From positions 310,001-374,000 of the forward strand of contig NZ_JAGGLR010000001.1 of the NCBI RefSeq assembly GCF_017874715.1: a stretch of 64,000 nt of DNA. Direction: 5' to 3'. Each line of letters opens with the position of its first letter. The stretch's first letter is position 1. Source of the DNA: Streptomyces iranensis (GTDB lineage Bacteria > Actinomycetota > Actinomycetes > Streptomycetales > Streptomycetaceae). Positions 48,234 to 56,860 of this stretch are shown here, one piece after another. The translations under genes were made by a program, and so were the position numbers. The notes under the pieces were generated by a model. That model made no database searches. It saw only the letters and a program-made list of their open reading frames with translations, and was not told the DNA's origin.

Positions 48234-48271
48234 GCGCCCCGGCTCCGGCTTCGCGCCCCGGCTCCGGCTTC
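48234..48271 (+). repeat. 19-bp direct repeat, two exact copies
   Basis: gcgccccggctccggcttc at 48234-48252 is followed immediately by an identical copy at 48253-48271, in the interval between the convergent acidic membrane protein and EEP genes. Confidence 0.9.
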
Positions 48272-48283
48272 ATGCCCACCCGC

Positions 48284-49177
48284 TCAGACCGGGGACACCC
48301 GGGGCAGCCTGAGCGCGGCCAGCACCGGAAGGTGGTCCGTGGCCAGGCGGAGGTCCGCGTCGGTGACGCCCGGCAGCCCGGCCGGGACCCCACAGCCGAT
48401 GATCTCGATGCCCTCCGAGGCGAAGATCCCGTCGATGCGCTGACGCGGGTCCTTGGGGGAGAAGGTGGCCTCGCTCCCCCAGGGCTCGGTGGCCCAGCCG
48501 TCCCGCAGCCTTCCCGCGATCCGGCGGAAGGCGCGGCCGTCCGGCCGGTCGTTGATGTCACCGGCCGCGATGGCGTACGGGACGTCCAGCGCGGTCAGGT
48601 GGTCCAGCAGCATTCCGGCCTGCTCGTAGCGCTCGGCCTCGGCGAGGCTCAGATGGCAGCTGACCACACCGAGCCGGACGCCGGTGCCGTCGCCGTTCTC
48701 CGGGCGGCCGGTGTCGCGGAGGCCGGTGCCGCGGAGGCCGGTGCCGCGGTCGCCGGTGTCGCGGAGGCCGGTGCCGCGGTCGCCGGTGCCGCGGAGGTCG
48801 GTGTCGCGGTGGCCGCCGCCGAAGCGCAGCACGGCGGTGGCGAAACCGCGCCGGTGCAGCCCGGGGACGCGCGGCAGCAGGGTGTCCTCGGCGTGCTCCA
48901 CATGGGCGCGCAGCGAGGTGAGGATCATCGGGCCGGCGGCGGTGGCCCCGCCCGTGGTGTAGACGAGGCCGGTCTCCCGGGCCAGCCAGGCGGCGGCCTT
49001 GCGCCAGCGGAAGAAGCGCGGCGCCTCCTGGACGCAGACGACATCGGGGGCACAGGCCCGGATCACCCGGGCCAGCGCCTCACGGTCGTCCCGCATCGAG
49101 CGGATGTTGTAGCTGAGCACCCGCACCACCGCCGCGTCCGGGCCGGTGGTGGATCCGGGCAGGTCCGCGAGCGGCAC
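48284..49177 (-). CDS. endonuclease/exonuclease/phosphatase (EEP) family protein
   Basis: 297-residue EEP-fold protein. Catalytic motifs in order: VLSYNIRSM, VVCVQEAP (metal Glu), VVSCHLSL, AAGDINDRPDG (Asp, Asn), and TDHLPVLA (terminal Asp-His). The fold covers nucleases, phosphodiesterases and phospholipases; substrate unknown. About 35 residues of RGTGDRGTG-type repeat (encoded by 48706-48810) are inserted between the third and fourth motifs, probably as a surface loop. GTG 49177 follows GAGGGGGG; upstream frame is open but less conserved. It is 16 bp after the glucokinase stop on the same strand. Confidence 0.85.
   Translation of the reverse strand: MPLADLPGSTTGPDAAVVRVLSYNIRSMRDDREALARVIRACAPDVVCVQEAPRFFRWRKAAAWLARETGLVYTTGGATAAGPMILTSLRAHVEHAEDTLLPRVPGLHRRGFATAVLRFGGGHRDTDLRGTGDRGTGLRDTGDRGTGLRGTGLRDTGRPENGDGTGVRLGVVSCHLSLAEAERYEQAGMLLDHLTALDVPYAIAAGDINDRPDGRAFRRIAGRLRDGWATEPWGSEATFSPKDPRQRIDGIFASEGIEIIGCGVPAGLPGVTDADLRLATDHLPVLAALRLPRVSPV
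48706..48810 (-). repeat. seven 15-bp tandem units inside the EEP gene
   Basis: Seven contiguous units of exactly 15 bp, each close to ggccggtgccgcgga, run from 48706 to 48810 and keep the reading frame. They encode an RGTG/RDTG-type pentad array. Confidence 0.92.
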
Positions 49178-49193
49178 GTTCCCCCCTCGCGTC

Positions 49194-50135
49194 TCAGCCC
49201 TGGCGGGCCAGGTCGGCGGCGCCGACGAGCCCGGCCTTGCCGCCGAGCTGGGCGGCGAGCACCTGGGCGTGCGGACGCCACTGATTGCCCACCAGCCAGC
49301 GCCGGAAGGACTTGCGGATCGGCTCCAGGACGAGATCGCCCTCGTCGGAGACCCCGCCGCCGACGATGAACGCCGAGGGGTCGAAGAGCGAGGCGAGGTC
49401 GGCGAGCCCGGCCCCGGCCCAGCGGGCCAGCTCGCGGAAGGAGTCGATGGCGACGGGGTCGCCCTGGCGGGCGGCGTCGCTGATGTGCTTGCCCTCGATG
49501 CCCTCGGAGGTGCCGTCGCCGAGGCCGAGCAGGACCGTGGCGTTCTCCGGGGTGGCGGCGGCGCGCTGCTGGGCGTAGCGGACCAGGGCACGGCCGGAGG
49601 CGTACTGCTCCCAGCAGCCCTGGCTGCCGCAGCCGCACAGCAGACCGTCCGGGACGACCCTTATGTGGCCGAACTCGGCCGCGACGCCGAACCGGCCGCG
49701 GTGCAGCTTGCCGCCGATGATGATGCCGCCGCCGAGGCCGGTGCCGAGGGTGATGCAGACGACGTCGTCATGGCCGACCCCGGCACCGAAGCGGTACTCG
49801 CCCCAGGCCGCGGCGTTCGCGTCGTTCTCCACCACGACGGGCAGGCCGACGCGCTGCTCGACCTTGTCCTTGAGTGCCTCGTGCCGCCAGTTGATGTTGG
49901 GCGCGAAGAGCACCGTGGCGCGCTTGTCGTCCACATATCCGGCCGCGCCGATGCCGACGGCCTCGATCTCATGCCCCTCGCTGACGATGCGCACCGCGTC
50001 CGCGATGGCGTCGACGACTCCCTCGGGAGTGTGCGGGGTCGAAACCTGGCTCGTCTCGAGAATCGAGCCCTCTTCGTCGACCACGCCGGCCGCGATCTTC
50101 GTGCCGCCGATGTCGACGCCGATGGTGAGTCCCAT
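49194..50135 (-). CDS. glkA: ROK-family glucokinase
   Basis: Phosphorylates glucose to glucose-6-phosphate; in S. coelicolor GlkA also mediates carbon catabolite repression. The 313-residue product has the ATP motif GVDIGGTKIAAGVVD, VVVENDANAAAWGEYRFGAG, ITLGTGLGGGIIIGG, EFGHIRVV, and the ROK zinc motif CGCGSQGCWEQYASG. Length matches GlkA. It starts at ATG 50135; the SCO2127-like gene lies 57 bp upstream on the same strand, the same pairing described in S. coelicolor. Confidence 0.95.
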   Translation of the reverse strand: MGLTIGVDIGGTKIAAGVVDEEGSILETSQVSTPHTPEGVVDAIADAVRIVSEGHEIEAVGIGAAGYVDDKRATVLFAPNINWRHEALKDKVEQRVGLPVVVENDANAAAWGEYRFGAGVGHDDVVCITLGTGLGGGIIIGGKLHRGRFGVAAEFGHIRVVPDGLLCGCGSQGCWEQYASGRALVRYAQQRAAATPENATVLLGLGDGTSEGIEGKHISDAARQGDPVAIDSFRELARWAGAGLADLASLFDPSAFIVGGGVSDEGDLVLEPIRKSFRRWLVGNQWRPHAQVLAAQLGGKAGLVGAADLARQG

Positions 50136-50192
50136 GAGTCCCTCAGTTATTTGGTCGAACCCCGCCGAGGCTAACGGTACCGGAGGTAGCGC

Positions 50193-50660
50193 TCAGTCGA
50201 GGTCGATGTGTTCACTACTCGAACTCTCGGATTCCTCGCCGCTGCCCTTGGAATCACCCTCGGTGCCCTGGGTCCAGCGTCGCTCCTGGCCGGTCACGGC
50301 GGCGCGATAGGCGGCGAGCAGCTCGGATCCGGCGCTGGCGAGGTGTTCGAAAACCTCTGGATTGCGCTCTATGACCGGTTCCACCCCGGCCTTCGCCTGT
50401 GCGATCAATTGTTGTACGGCCCCCTGAACCGCGGTCCCGGCGATCGGCGTCTGGGCGACCTTCTCGGCGAGCGCGTCGGCCAGCTTGAGGAACTCCTCGG
50501 CCACGCTTCCCGGCTCCTCGGTGGTCTGCCGGGCCCGCTGCCTGGCCCGCTCGGCTGCGAGGTCCTCCTCACAGGCCCGCTCCCAGGCATCGGGGTCGAT
50601 CTCGGTGACCGGCACATCGGTGACCGGGGGCTCCGGGGGGCGCTCGGTGGCATCGCTCAT
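50193..50660 (-). CDS. SCO2127-like protein (DUF5304), upstream of glkA
   Basis: 155-residue acidic protein with no signal or helix pair spanning the membrane. N-terminal part MSDATERPPEPPVTDVPVTEIDPDAWERACEEDLAAER, a central helical segment (EEFLKLADALAEKVAQTPIAG, then VQQLIAQAKAGVEPVIERNPEVFEHLA), and a Ser/Glu-rich tail (SGEESESSSSEH). Position next to glkA and size match SCO2127 of S. coelicolor, which has been linked to glucose uptake and catabolite repression; I infer orthology from synteny. ATG 50660 has AGGAG six bases upstream. Confidence 0.85.
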   Translation of the reverse strand: MSDATERPPEPPVTDVPVTEIDPDAWERACEEDLAAERARQRARQTTEEPGSVAEEFLKLADALAEKVAQTPIAGTAVQGAVQQLIAQAKAGVEPVIERNPEVFEHLASAGSELLAAYRAAVTGQERRWTQGTEGDSKGSGEESESSSSEHIDLD

Positions 50661-50742
50661 GGCGAACTCCTGCGGCGGGGATGCTGGCTGCCCGGTGACG
50701 TTCATCCGGGCTTGTGACCGACGTTACCCGAAGGAGGGGGGC

Positions 50743-50790
50743 GGGGTCAGAGCCGGAGACCGGCCGTCGTGGACGCGGGGGTCAGAGCCG
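50743..50790 (-). repeat. two-copy repeat spanning the ArsA-like stop codon
   Basis: ggggtcagagccg occurs at 50743-50755 and again at 50778-50790; the second copy includes the stop (tca 50782-50784) of the ArsA-like gene, the first lies downstream of it. Confidence 0.7.
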
Positions 50791-52140
50791 CTTCGGCCAC
50801 AGGTCCGGGTCGGGAGTGAAGCGCACCTGGAGCCATCCGTCGCGCAGCCCGGCGCCGGAGACGGTGCAGCGGCGCAGGGCGGACGGCAGCGGCAGCACCC
50901 GGTGGAACGGCGCGACGGTGACGATCAGTTCATCGCCCCGGCGCACCAGGGAGAGCCTGTCGCGGTCGGCGCCCGGCAGCGGCAGCCGCCACAGCAGCAC
51001 CCCGTCCTCGGCCAGCCGGTCCTCGACGGTCCAGGGGTCGGCGGCGGGCCGGTCGGGCCGCGCCTCGGGCGCCCCGACGGCCCCGGCGAGATCGGCGAGC
51101 CCGGCCGGGGCGCGCCGGGCGCCGTCGCCGGGGTGCGGCTCGGCGGGATACGACTCGGCCGGGTGCGGCTCGACGGGATTCGACTCGGCAGGGTGCGGTT
51201 CGGCGGGCCGCGGTTCGCCGAGGCCGTGCGGATCGCGGCCCAGATGCGGCAGCTCACGGACCGGGACGGCGGGGGCCCACTGCTCGTACAGCTCCTTGAG
51301 CGCGTCCTGCTGCTGGCCCGACAGCGCGGCGAGCCACGGGTCGGCGGTGCCGGTGGGCAGCAGCCGGTTGGCGATCACCGCCTCCACCCGGCAGCCGTGC
51401 AGCGCGAGACCGGCGCGGGCGGTGCGCAGCGCCCGGTCGGCGAGCGGTCCCGGCTCCACGACCAGCCGTACCGTGGTGGCCTCGGACTCGATCACTCCCT
51501 GGACGGCGGCCAGCTCCCGCTCCCAGCGCTCGGCCGTCTCGTACAGCTTCTGCGCGGGCATCGGCACCCCCGCCAGCTGGGCGAGCATCGGCCGCAGCGC
51601 GCGGGCCGCCTGCCGCTCGGCGGGCAGCAGCCGACGCAGATAGCGCCGCAGCTGCTCGGGCAGCGCGAGCAGCGCGACGGTGTCCGGCGCGGGCGGCATG
51701 TCGACGACGAGGACGTCCCAGCCGGTGCCGGGCGGGGCGGTCTGGGCGGCGCGCAGGGCGCGCAGCAGCGCGATGGCCTCCACCCCGGGCAGGGCGGTCA
51801 GCTCCTCGCCGTCCAGTGGGGTCGCGCCGAGCAGGTCGAGCAGGCCGTGGCCGCGGTCCTGGAGGGCGGTCAGCTCACCGCGGAACCACTCGTCCGTGAC
51901 GACCCGCGCGGCCCACAGCCCCGGCGCGAGCTCGACGGGTACGGACCACGGCAACCGGTCCGCCGAGCGCCCGGGTACGGACCGCGGCGTGCCGATGCCG
52001 AGCAGCGCCTCGGGGGTGCCGTCGGAGTCGGCGGTGAGCAGCAGGGTCCGCTGCCCCTCACGGGCGGCGGCGAGGGCGGTCGCGGCGGCCACTGTGGTGC
52101 GGCCCGCGCCGCCGGTGCCGGTGACGAGGACCGTACGCAT
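50782..52140 (-). CDS. ArsA/Get3-like ATPase with altered P-loop
   Basis: 452-residue SIMIBI-class protein resembling ArsA/Get3. The N-terminal P-loop reads GTGGAGRTTVAAATALAAA, so both lysines of the usual KGGVGKTT are missing. LLTADSDGTPEALLG fits the ArsA Switch I region; LVVDMPPAPDTVALLALP resembles the A-loop. The central region has 30-bp-repeat-coded PAEPHPAES stretches, and the C-terminus (VAPFHRVLPLPSALRRCTV) is an HSP20-like domain seen in actinobacterial ArsA homologues. ATG 52140 has GGAGG seven bases upstream. With the SRPBCC gene upstream it may form an operon; function unknown. Confidence 0.85.
   Translation of the reverse strand: MRTVLVTGTGGAGRTTVAAATALAAAREGQRTLLLTADSDGTPEALLGIGTPRSVPGRSADRLPWSVPVELAPGLWAARVVTDEWFRGELTALQDRGHGLLDLLGATPLDGEELTALPGVEAIALLRALRAAQTAPPGTGWDVLVVDMPPAPDTVALLALPEQLRRYLRRLLPAERQAARALRPMLAQLAGVPMPAQKLYETAERWERELAAVQGVIESEATTVRLVVEPGPLADRALRTARAGLALHGCRVEAVIANRLLPTGTADPWLAALSGQQQDALKELYEQWAPAVPVRELPHLGRDPHGLGEPRPAEPHPAESNPVEPHPAESYPAEPHPGDGARRAPAGLADLAGAVGAPEARPDRPAADPWTVEDRLAEDGVLLWRLPLPGADRDRLSLVRRGDELIVTVAPFHRVLPLPSALRRCTVSGAGLRDGWLQVRFTPDPDLWPKRL
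51131..51220 (-). repeat. 30-bp in-frame tandem repeat, three copies
   Basis: gggtgcggctcggcgggata-type units start at 51131, 51161 and 51191, each 30 bp. They encode repeats of PAEPHPAES(N/Y)P in the ArsA-like protein and preserve the frame. Confidence 0.85.
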
Positions 52141-52250
52141 GAAGAGAGCCTCCGGCAGGGGGGTTACGTCGGTGTGCGCGGCGCGGGTCCGGTGCTCCGC
52201 ACCCGCCGGAGCGTACCCCGCACTGTGGATCGCCCCGGGCACCGTCGGGG

Positions 52251-52284
52251 CCCGGGGCGGTCCGGGGCGGTCCGGGGCGGGTCA
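52251..52284 (-). repeat. 10-bp array abutting a stop codon
   Basis: tccggggcgg or cccggggcgg units at 52251, 52261 and 52271 run directly into gtca, whose tca (52282-52284) is the stop of the SRPBCC gene. Confidence 0.75.
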
Positions 52285-52722
52285 GGCGCCCTCGACGCGC
52301 TTCTTCAGGCCCGCGAGCGCGCGGTCGATGATGACCTTCTCGGCCTTGCGCTTGATCATGCCCAGCATGGGGATCTTGACGTCGACCGTGAGCTGGTACG
52401 TCACCTCGGTGCTCTTGCCGCCGTCGCGCGCCGACAGCCGGTAGGAGCCGTCGAGGGTGCGCAGCATCTGGGACTTGACCAGGGACCAGTTGACCTGGTC
52501 GTCCCCGGTCCAGCTGTACTGGAGGGTGTAGTCGTCCTTGATCGCGCCGGCGTCGAGCAGCATCCGCACCTGCTCGCCGCGGCCCTGGGCGTCCTTGGTG
52601 AGGATGTCGGCCTCCTTCACCTCACCGGACCACTCCGGGTAACGGTCGAAGTCGGCGATCACCTCCATCACGTCGGCCGGGGCCGCCTCGATCGTGATGC
52701 TCGAGCTGGTGTGTTCCGCCAT
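52282..52722 (-). CDS. SRPBCC family protein
   Basis: 146-residue Bet v 1-like protein, polyketide cyclase/coenzyme Q-binding Coq10 type. It starts MAEHTSSSITIEAAPADVMEVIADFDRYPEWSGEVKEADIL, with the family-typical FDRYPEW, and has LSARDGGKSTEVTYQLTVDV and a C-terminal helix LAGLKKRVEGA. Ligand unknown. The ATG at 52722 has GGAGGAG about eight bases upstream. It precedes the ArsA-like gene on the same strand by about 140 bp. A similar fold is encoded at 30223, but the two are not close paralogues. Confidence 0.88.
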   Translation of the reverse strand: MAEHTSSSITIEAAPADVMEVIADFDRYPEWSGEVKEADILTKDAQGRGEQVRMLLDAGAIKDDYTLQYSWTGDDQVNWSLVKSQMLRTLDGSYRLSARDGGKSTEVTYQLTVDVKIPMLGMIKRKAEKVIIDRALAGLKKRVEGA

Positions 52723-52788
52723 CGCCGTGGCTCCTCCGTACCGGTCCGCCGCATGGGTCCTCTGCGGCTGAAGGCTACCGCGCGCGGG

Positions 52789-53550
52789 TCACCACTCCAG
52801 GGTCCAGGGGGTGCCGGAGGAGGCGAAGTGCCCGACATTGACGCACTCGGTGGCCCCGATCCGCATCCGGCGGACGAGCGGCTGATGGACATGGCCGAAG
52901 AGGGAGTACTTGGGACGGACGGTGTGGATCGCCTCCAGCAGGGCGGCGCTGCCGCGCTCGAAGCGGCGGGCGACGGTGTCGTAGCAGAGGTCGGGCACGT
53001 CCGGCGGGATGTGGGTGCAGAGCACGTCCACCTCGCCGAGCGCCGCGATCTTCGCCGCGTAGGTCTCGTCGTCGATCTCGTAGGGGGTGCGCATCGGCGT
53101 GCGCAGCCCGCCGCCCACGAAGCCGAAGACCAGCCCGCCGATCTCGGCGCGCTCGCCGTCCAGGACGGTGGTGCCGGACTGGGCGTACTCCGGCCACAGT
53201 GACGGCATGTCGACATTTCCGTAGGTGGCGTACGTCGGGGTGGGGAACGCGGCGAAGAGTTCGGCGTACTGGCGGCGGATCCCGGCCTCTATGGCCGCGT
53301 TGCGGTCCAGCCCCTCCCACAGCCGGTTGCCGAGCGCCCGCGCCTCCTCGAAGCGGCGGGCGGTGCGCAGTTCGACCAGCCGGTCGGCGTTCTCGACCCC
53401 GAAGAGATCGGGGAAGATGCCACGTGAGTGATCGGCGTAGTCGAGGAAGAGAACGAGGTCACCGAGGCAGATCAGGGCGTCCGCCCCGTCACCGGCCTTC
53501 TCGAGGTCCTCACTGTTGCCATGCACGTCACTCACCACGTGGACTCGCAT
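52789..53550 (-). CDS. metallophosphoesterase
   Basis: 253-residue calcineurin-like metallophosphoesterase. All five blocks are visible: MRVHVVSDVHGN, LICLGDL, YGNVD, CTHIPPD and LFGHVHQP, supplying the two-metal ligands. Substrate could be a phosphodiester, protein or nucleotide; nothing narrows it. ATG 53550 begins the conserved sequence; the frame is open to 53691. TAGGGT ends seven bases before the ATG, so a leaderless mRNA is likely. It diverges from the acyl-CoA ligase. Confidence 0.9.
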   Translation of the reverse strand: MRVHVVSDVHGNSEDLEKAGDGADALICLGDLVLFLDYADHSRGIFPDLFGVENADRLVELRTARRFEEARALGNRLWEGLDRNAAIEAGIRRQYAELFAAFPTPTYATYGNVDMPSLWPEYAQSGTTVLDGERAEIGGLVFGFVGGGLRTPMRTPYEIDDETYAAKIAALGEVDVLCTHIPPDVPDLCYDTVARRFERGSAALLEAIHTVRPKYSLFGHVHQPLVRRMRIGATECVNVGHFASSGTPWTLEW

Positions 53551-53802
53551 GCGTGTCACCCTAAGACGTACGGGCCCGCGCCCGTAAGGTGTTCCGCCTG
53601 CACCGCCCCGCGTCCACCTGCGGTTCCTTAGCGGACGCGGCACCCGTCGACTAGTCTGCGGGCAGCACGAAGGCGGTGTGTGACGCATCAAACATCTGGG
53701 CAGGAACCCCTATCCCGGAAGCGTACCGATGGGTAACGTCCGGGCCGTCCACCACCCCCCATGCCCTGTAGCGGCGCCGGCGCCCCACGAGGAGCAGCAG
53801 TC

Positions 53803-55599
53803 TTGCGCGAGTTCAGCCTTCCGGCCCTGTACGAGGTTCCGGCCGACGGCAATCTGACGGATCTCATCCGCCGCAATGCCGCACAGCATCCCGATGTCGC
53901 CGTGGTCGGCCGCAAGGTCGACGACCGATGGGAGGACGTGACCGCGACCGTGTTCCTGGCGGAGGTGCGCGCCGCCGCCAAGGGCCTGATCGCGGCCGGT
54001 GTGGAACCGGGCGACCGGGTCGGCCTGATGTCCAGAACCCGCTACGAGTGGACGCTGCTCGACTTCGCCATCTGGAGCGCGGGCGGGGTCACCGTGCCGG
54101 TGTACGAGACGAGTTCACCGGAGCAGGTCCAGTGGATCCTCAGCGATTCGGGCGCGGTGGCCGCGCTGGTCGAGACCGGCGTCCACGAGGCCGCCGTCGA
54201 GGCCGTCCGGGACACCCTGCCCACCCTGAAGCACGTCTGGCGGATCGAGGGCGACGCCATCGGGACGCTGGGGAAGCTGGGCGAGCACGTCCCCGAGGAG
54301 AAGGTGGACGAGCGCTCCTCGATCGCCAACGCCGACTCCGCCGCCACCATCGTCTACACCTCGGGCACCACCGGCCGCCCCAAGGGCTGTGTGCTCTCCC
54401 ACCGCAGCTTCTTCGCCGAGTGCGGCAACGCGGTGGCGCGGCTCAAGCCGATCTTCAACACCGGTGAGTCGTCGGTGCTGCTGTTCCTCCCCGAGGCCCA
54501 TGTCTTCGGGCGGCTGGTGGAGATCGCGGCGGTGCTGGCGCCGATCAAGCTCGGCCATGTGCCGGATGTGAAGTCCCTGACCGACGAACTCGCCGCGTTC
54601 CGGCCCACATTGGTGCTTGGCGTGCCGCGCGTCTTCGAGAAGGTCTACAACTCGGCGCGGGCGAAGGCCCAGTCCGAGGGCAAGGGCAAGATCTTCGACA
54701 AGGCGGCCGACACCGCCATCGAGTACAGCAAGGCGCTGGACGCCCCGGGCGGGCCGTCCTTCGGGCTCCGCTTCAAGCACAAGGTCTTCGACCGGCTGGT
54801 CTACAGCAAGCTGCGGGCCGTGCTGGGCGGCCGGGCCACCCACGCCATCTCCGGCGGGGCGCCGCTCGGCGAGCGGCTGGGCCACTTCTACCGGGGCATC
54901 GGCTTCACGGTCCTGGAGGGGTACGGCCTGACGGAGTCCTGCGCGGCGACCACCTTCAACCCCTGGGACCGGCAGAAGATCGGCTCGGTCGGGCAGCCGA
55001 TGCCGGGCACGGTGGTGCGCATCGCCGACGACGGCGAGGTGCTGCTGCACGGTGAGCACCTCTTCACCGAGTACTGGAACAACGAGACGGCCACGGCGGA
55101 GGCGCTGTCGGACGGCTGGTTCCACACCGGGGACGTGGGCACGCTCGACGAGGACGGGTACCTCACCATCACCGGCCGGAAGAAGGAGATCATCATCACC
55201 GCGGGCGGCAAGAACGTCGCCCCGGCGGTGATAGAGGACCGGATCCGGGCCCATGCCCTGGTGGCCGAGTGCATGGTCGTCGGCGACGGCCGCCCCTTCG
55301 TGGGCGCGCTGGTCACGGTGGACGAGGAGTTCCTGCCGCGCTGGGCGGCCGAGCACGGCAAGCCCGAGGGCGTGACGGTGGCCGAGCTGCGGGAGGACCC
55401 GGACCTGCTGGCGGAGATCCAGCAGGCGGTGGACGACGGCAACGCGGCGGTGTCCAAGGCGGAGTCGATCCGGAAGTTCCGGGTCCTGGCGACGCAGTTC
55501 ACCGAGGACTCCGGGCATGTGACGCCCTCGCTGAAGCTGAAGCGGAACGTGGTGGCGAAGGACTTCGCCTCGGAGATCGAGGCGCTCTACCGAGGCTGA
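53803..55599 (+). CDS. long-chain fatty acyl-CoA ligase (AMP-binding)
   Basis: 598-residue ANL-superfamily ligase, activating long-chain fatty acids via acyl-AMP to acyl-CoA. Motifs: TIVYTSGTTGRPKGCVLSH (P-loop), GYGLTESCA, WFHTGDVGTLDEDGYL, and TGRKKEIIITAGGKNVAP with hinge and core lysine region. It has the long-chain linker segment (ISGGAPLG). The likely start is TTG 53803 (MREFSLPALYEVPADG) with GAGGAG upstream; ATG 53761 lacks a ribosome site and would add 14 non-conserved residues. Neighbouring mannosyltransferase and acyltransferase genes suggest a lipid-related region. Confidence 0.93.
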   Translation: MREFSLPALYEVPADGNLTDLIRRNAAQHPDVAVVGRKVDDRWEDVTATVFLAEVRAAAKGLIAAGVEPGDRVGLMSRTRYEWTLLDFAIWSAGGVTVPVYETSSPEQVQWILSDSGAVAALVETGVHEAAVEAVRDTLPTLKHVWRIEGDAIGTLGKLGEHVPEEKVDERSSIANADSAATIVYTSGTTGRPKGCVLSHRSFFAECGNAVARLKPIFNTGESSVLLFLPEAHVFGRLVEIAAVLAPIKLGHVPDVKSLTDELAAFRPTLVLGVPRVFEKVYNSARAKAQSEGKGKIFDKAADTAIEYSKALDAPGGPSFGLRFKHKVFDRLVYSKLRAVLGGRATHAISGGAPLGERLGHFYRGIGFTVLEGYGLTESCAATTFNPWDRQKIGSVGQPMPGTVVRIADDGEVLLHGEHLFTEYWNNETATAEALSDGWFHTGDVGTLDEDGYLTITGRKKEIIITAGGKNVAPAVIEDRIRAHALVAECMVVGDGRPFVGALVTVDEEFLPRWAAEHGKPEGVTVAELREDPDLLAEIQQAVDDGNAAVSKAESIRKFRVLATQFTEDSGHVTPSLKLKRNVVAKDFASEIEALYRG

Positions 55600-55615
55600 C
55601 GACAGCAGGCCGGCT

Positions 55616-55643
55616 CGGGCCCGGGGGCGCGCCCCCGGGCCCG
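55616..55643. terminator. bidirectional terminator, 28-bp palindrome
   Basis: cgggcccgggggcg and its perfect complement abut, between the convergent acyl-CoA ligase (stop 55599) and the glycosyltransferase (stop 55649). Confidence 0.75.
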
Positions 55644-55648
55644 CGTCG

Positions 55649-56791
55649 TCACAGCAGTGACTTCAGGCGGTCGGCCAGCAGATCCCAGCGCCAGCGCTCC
55701 TCCACCCAGGCGCGGCCCCGCTCGCCCATGCGGCGGCGCAGCTCCGCGTCCTCCAGCAGGGTCACGACGCGCTCGGCGCTCTGCTCGGCGGAGTCGCCCC
55801 GTACGACCCATCCGGTCTCGCCGTCCAGCACCGCGTCCGGCGCCCCGCCCGAGTCCCCGGCGACGACCGGCAGACCGGTCGCGGACGCCTCCAGATAGAC
55901 GATGCCGAGGCCCTCGACGTCCAGCCCGCCGCGGCGGGTGCGGCATGGCATGGCGAAGACATCGCCCGCGCCGTAGTGGGCGGGCAGCTCCTCCCAGGGG
56001 ACGGGGCCGGTGAACCGCACCGACTCGGCCACGCCCCTGGTCTCCGCGAGGCGGCGCAGATCCTTCGCGTACGGCCCGCCCCCGACGATCAGCAGCACCG
56101 CGTCCGGCACCCGCTGGAGGATCCGCGGCATGGCCCGGATCAGCGTGTCCTGCCCCTTGCGCGGCACCAGCCGGGAGACGCAGACCACGACGGGCCGCTC
56201 GGCCAGGCCCAGCCGGGCCCGGATCTCATCGCCGCCCGAACCGGGGCGGAAGGTCTTCTCGTCGACGCCGGGCGGGAGTTGGACCATGCGGGCGGCGTCC
56301 CGGGGGTCGAGCGCCGCGGCGACGCGGGAGCGGGTGTACTCACCGAGATAGGTGAGGGTGTCCGTGGCCCCGCCGATCCGCCGCAGCAGCTGCCGTGAGG
56401 CGGGCAGCTGCGCCCAGGCCGCCTCGTGGCCGTGCGTCGTCGCCACCAGCCGCCGCGCCCCGGCCGCGCGCAGCGCGGGGGCCATCAGCCCCAGCGGCGC
56501 GGCGGCGCCGAACCACACCGAGGTGCAGCCGTGCTCGCGCAGCAGCGCGGTCGCGCGGCGGGTGACGCGCGGGGTGGGCAGCAGCATGGTCGTCCGGTCC
56601 CGGACGACCGGGTACGGCTGCTCGGCGTCGAAGCGTGCGGTGGCCTCGGCACCCTCCCGGCCGCGCTTCCAGGTGGAGGCGTAGACGACGATCCGGTCCG
56701 GGTCCAGGCGCAGCGCGATGTTGTGCAGAAACGCCTGGATGCCGCCGGGGCGGGGCGGAAAGTCGTTGGTCACGAGCAGGGTCTTGTCCAT
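55649..56791 (-). CDS. GT4 glycosyltransferase, PimB-like mannosyltransferase
   Basis: 380-residue GT-B glycosyltransferase. The N-terminal MDKTLLVTNDFPPRPGGIQAFLHNIALRL and the C-terminal VSRLVPRKGQDTLIRAMPRI, VGGGPYAKDLRRLA, EGLGIVYLEASATGLPVVAG (Glu pair binding the sugar nucleotide) match GT4. Order and motifs resemble PimB/MshA-type actinobacterial enzymes; mannosylation of phosphatidylinositol mannosides is likely, but another GDP-mannose acceptor is possible. It starts at ATG 56791 and faces the repeat-filled interval 56792-57364. Confidence 0.88.
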   Translation of the reverse strand: MDKTLLVTNDFPPRPGGIQAFLHNIALRLDPDRIVVYASTWKRGREGAEATARFDAEQPYPVVRDRTTMLLPTPRVTRRATALLREHGCTSVWFGAAAPLGLMAPALRAAGARRLVATTHGHEAAWAQLPASRQLLRRIGGATDTLTYLGEYTRSRVAAALDPRDAARMVQLPPGVDEKTFRPGSGGDEIRARLGLAERPVVVCVSRLVPRKGQDTLIRAMPRILQRVPDAVLLIVGGGPYAKDLRRLAETRGVAESVRFTGPVPWEELPAHYGAGDVFAMPCRTRRGGLDVEGLGIVYLEASATGLPVVAGDSGGAPDAVLDGETGWVVRGDSAEQSAERVVTLLEDAELRRRMGERGRAWVEERWRWDLLADRLKSLL

Positions 56792-56860
56792 CCTGGCCGA
56801 CAGTACCGGGCGCGGCCCCGGGCCCGCTCCGCCGCGTCCGGCCCGGGGCCCGGGGCGGCG

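Noticed and set aside
50207..50717. plus-strand ORF opposite the SCO2127-like gene
   Set aside because: Shadow; the minus-strand frame has a ribosome site and the glkA-neighbour context.
53761..53802. ATG 53761 as start of the acyl-CoA ligase
   Set aside because: No ribosome site; the 14 added residues are not conserved as I recall, and TTG 53803 has GAGGAG upstream.
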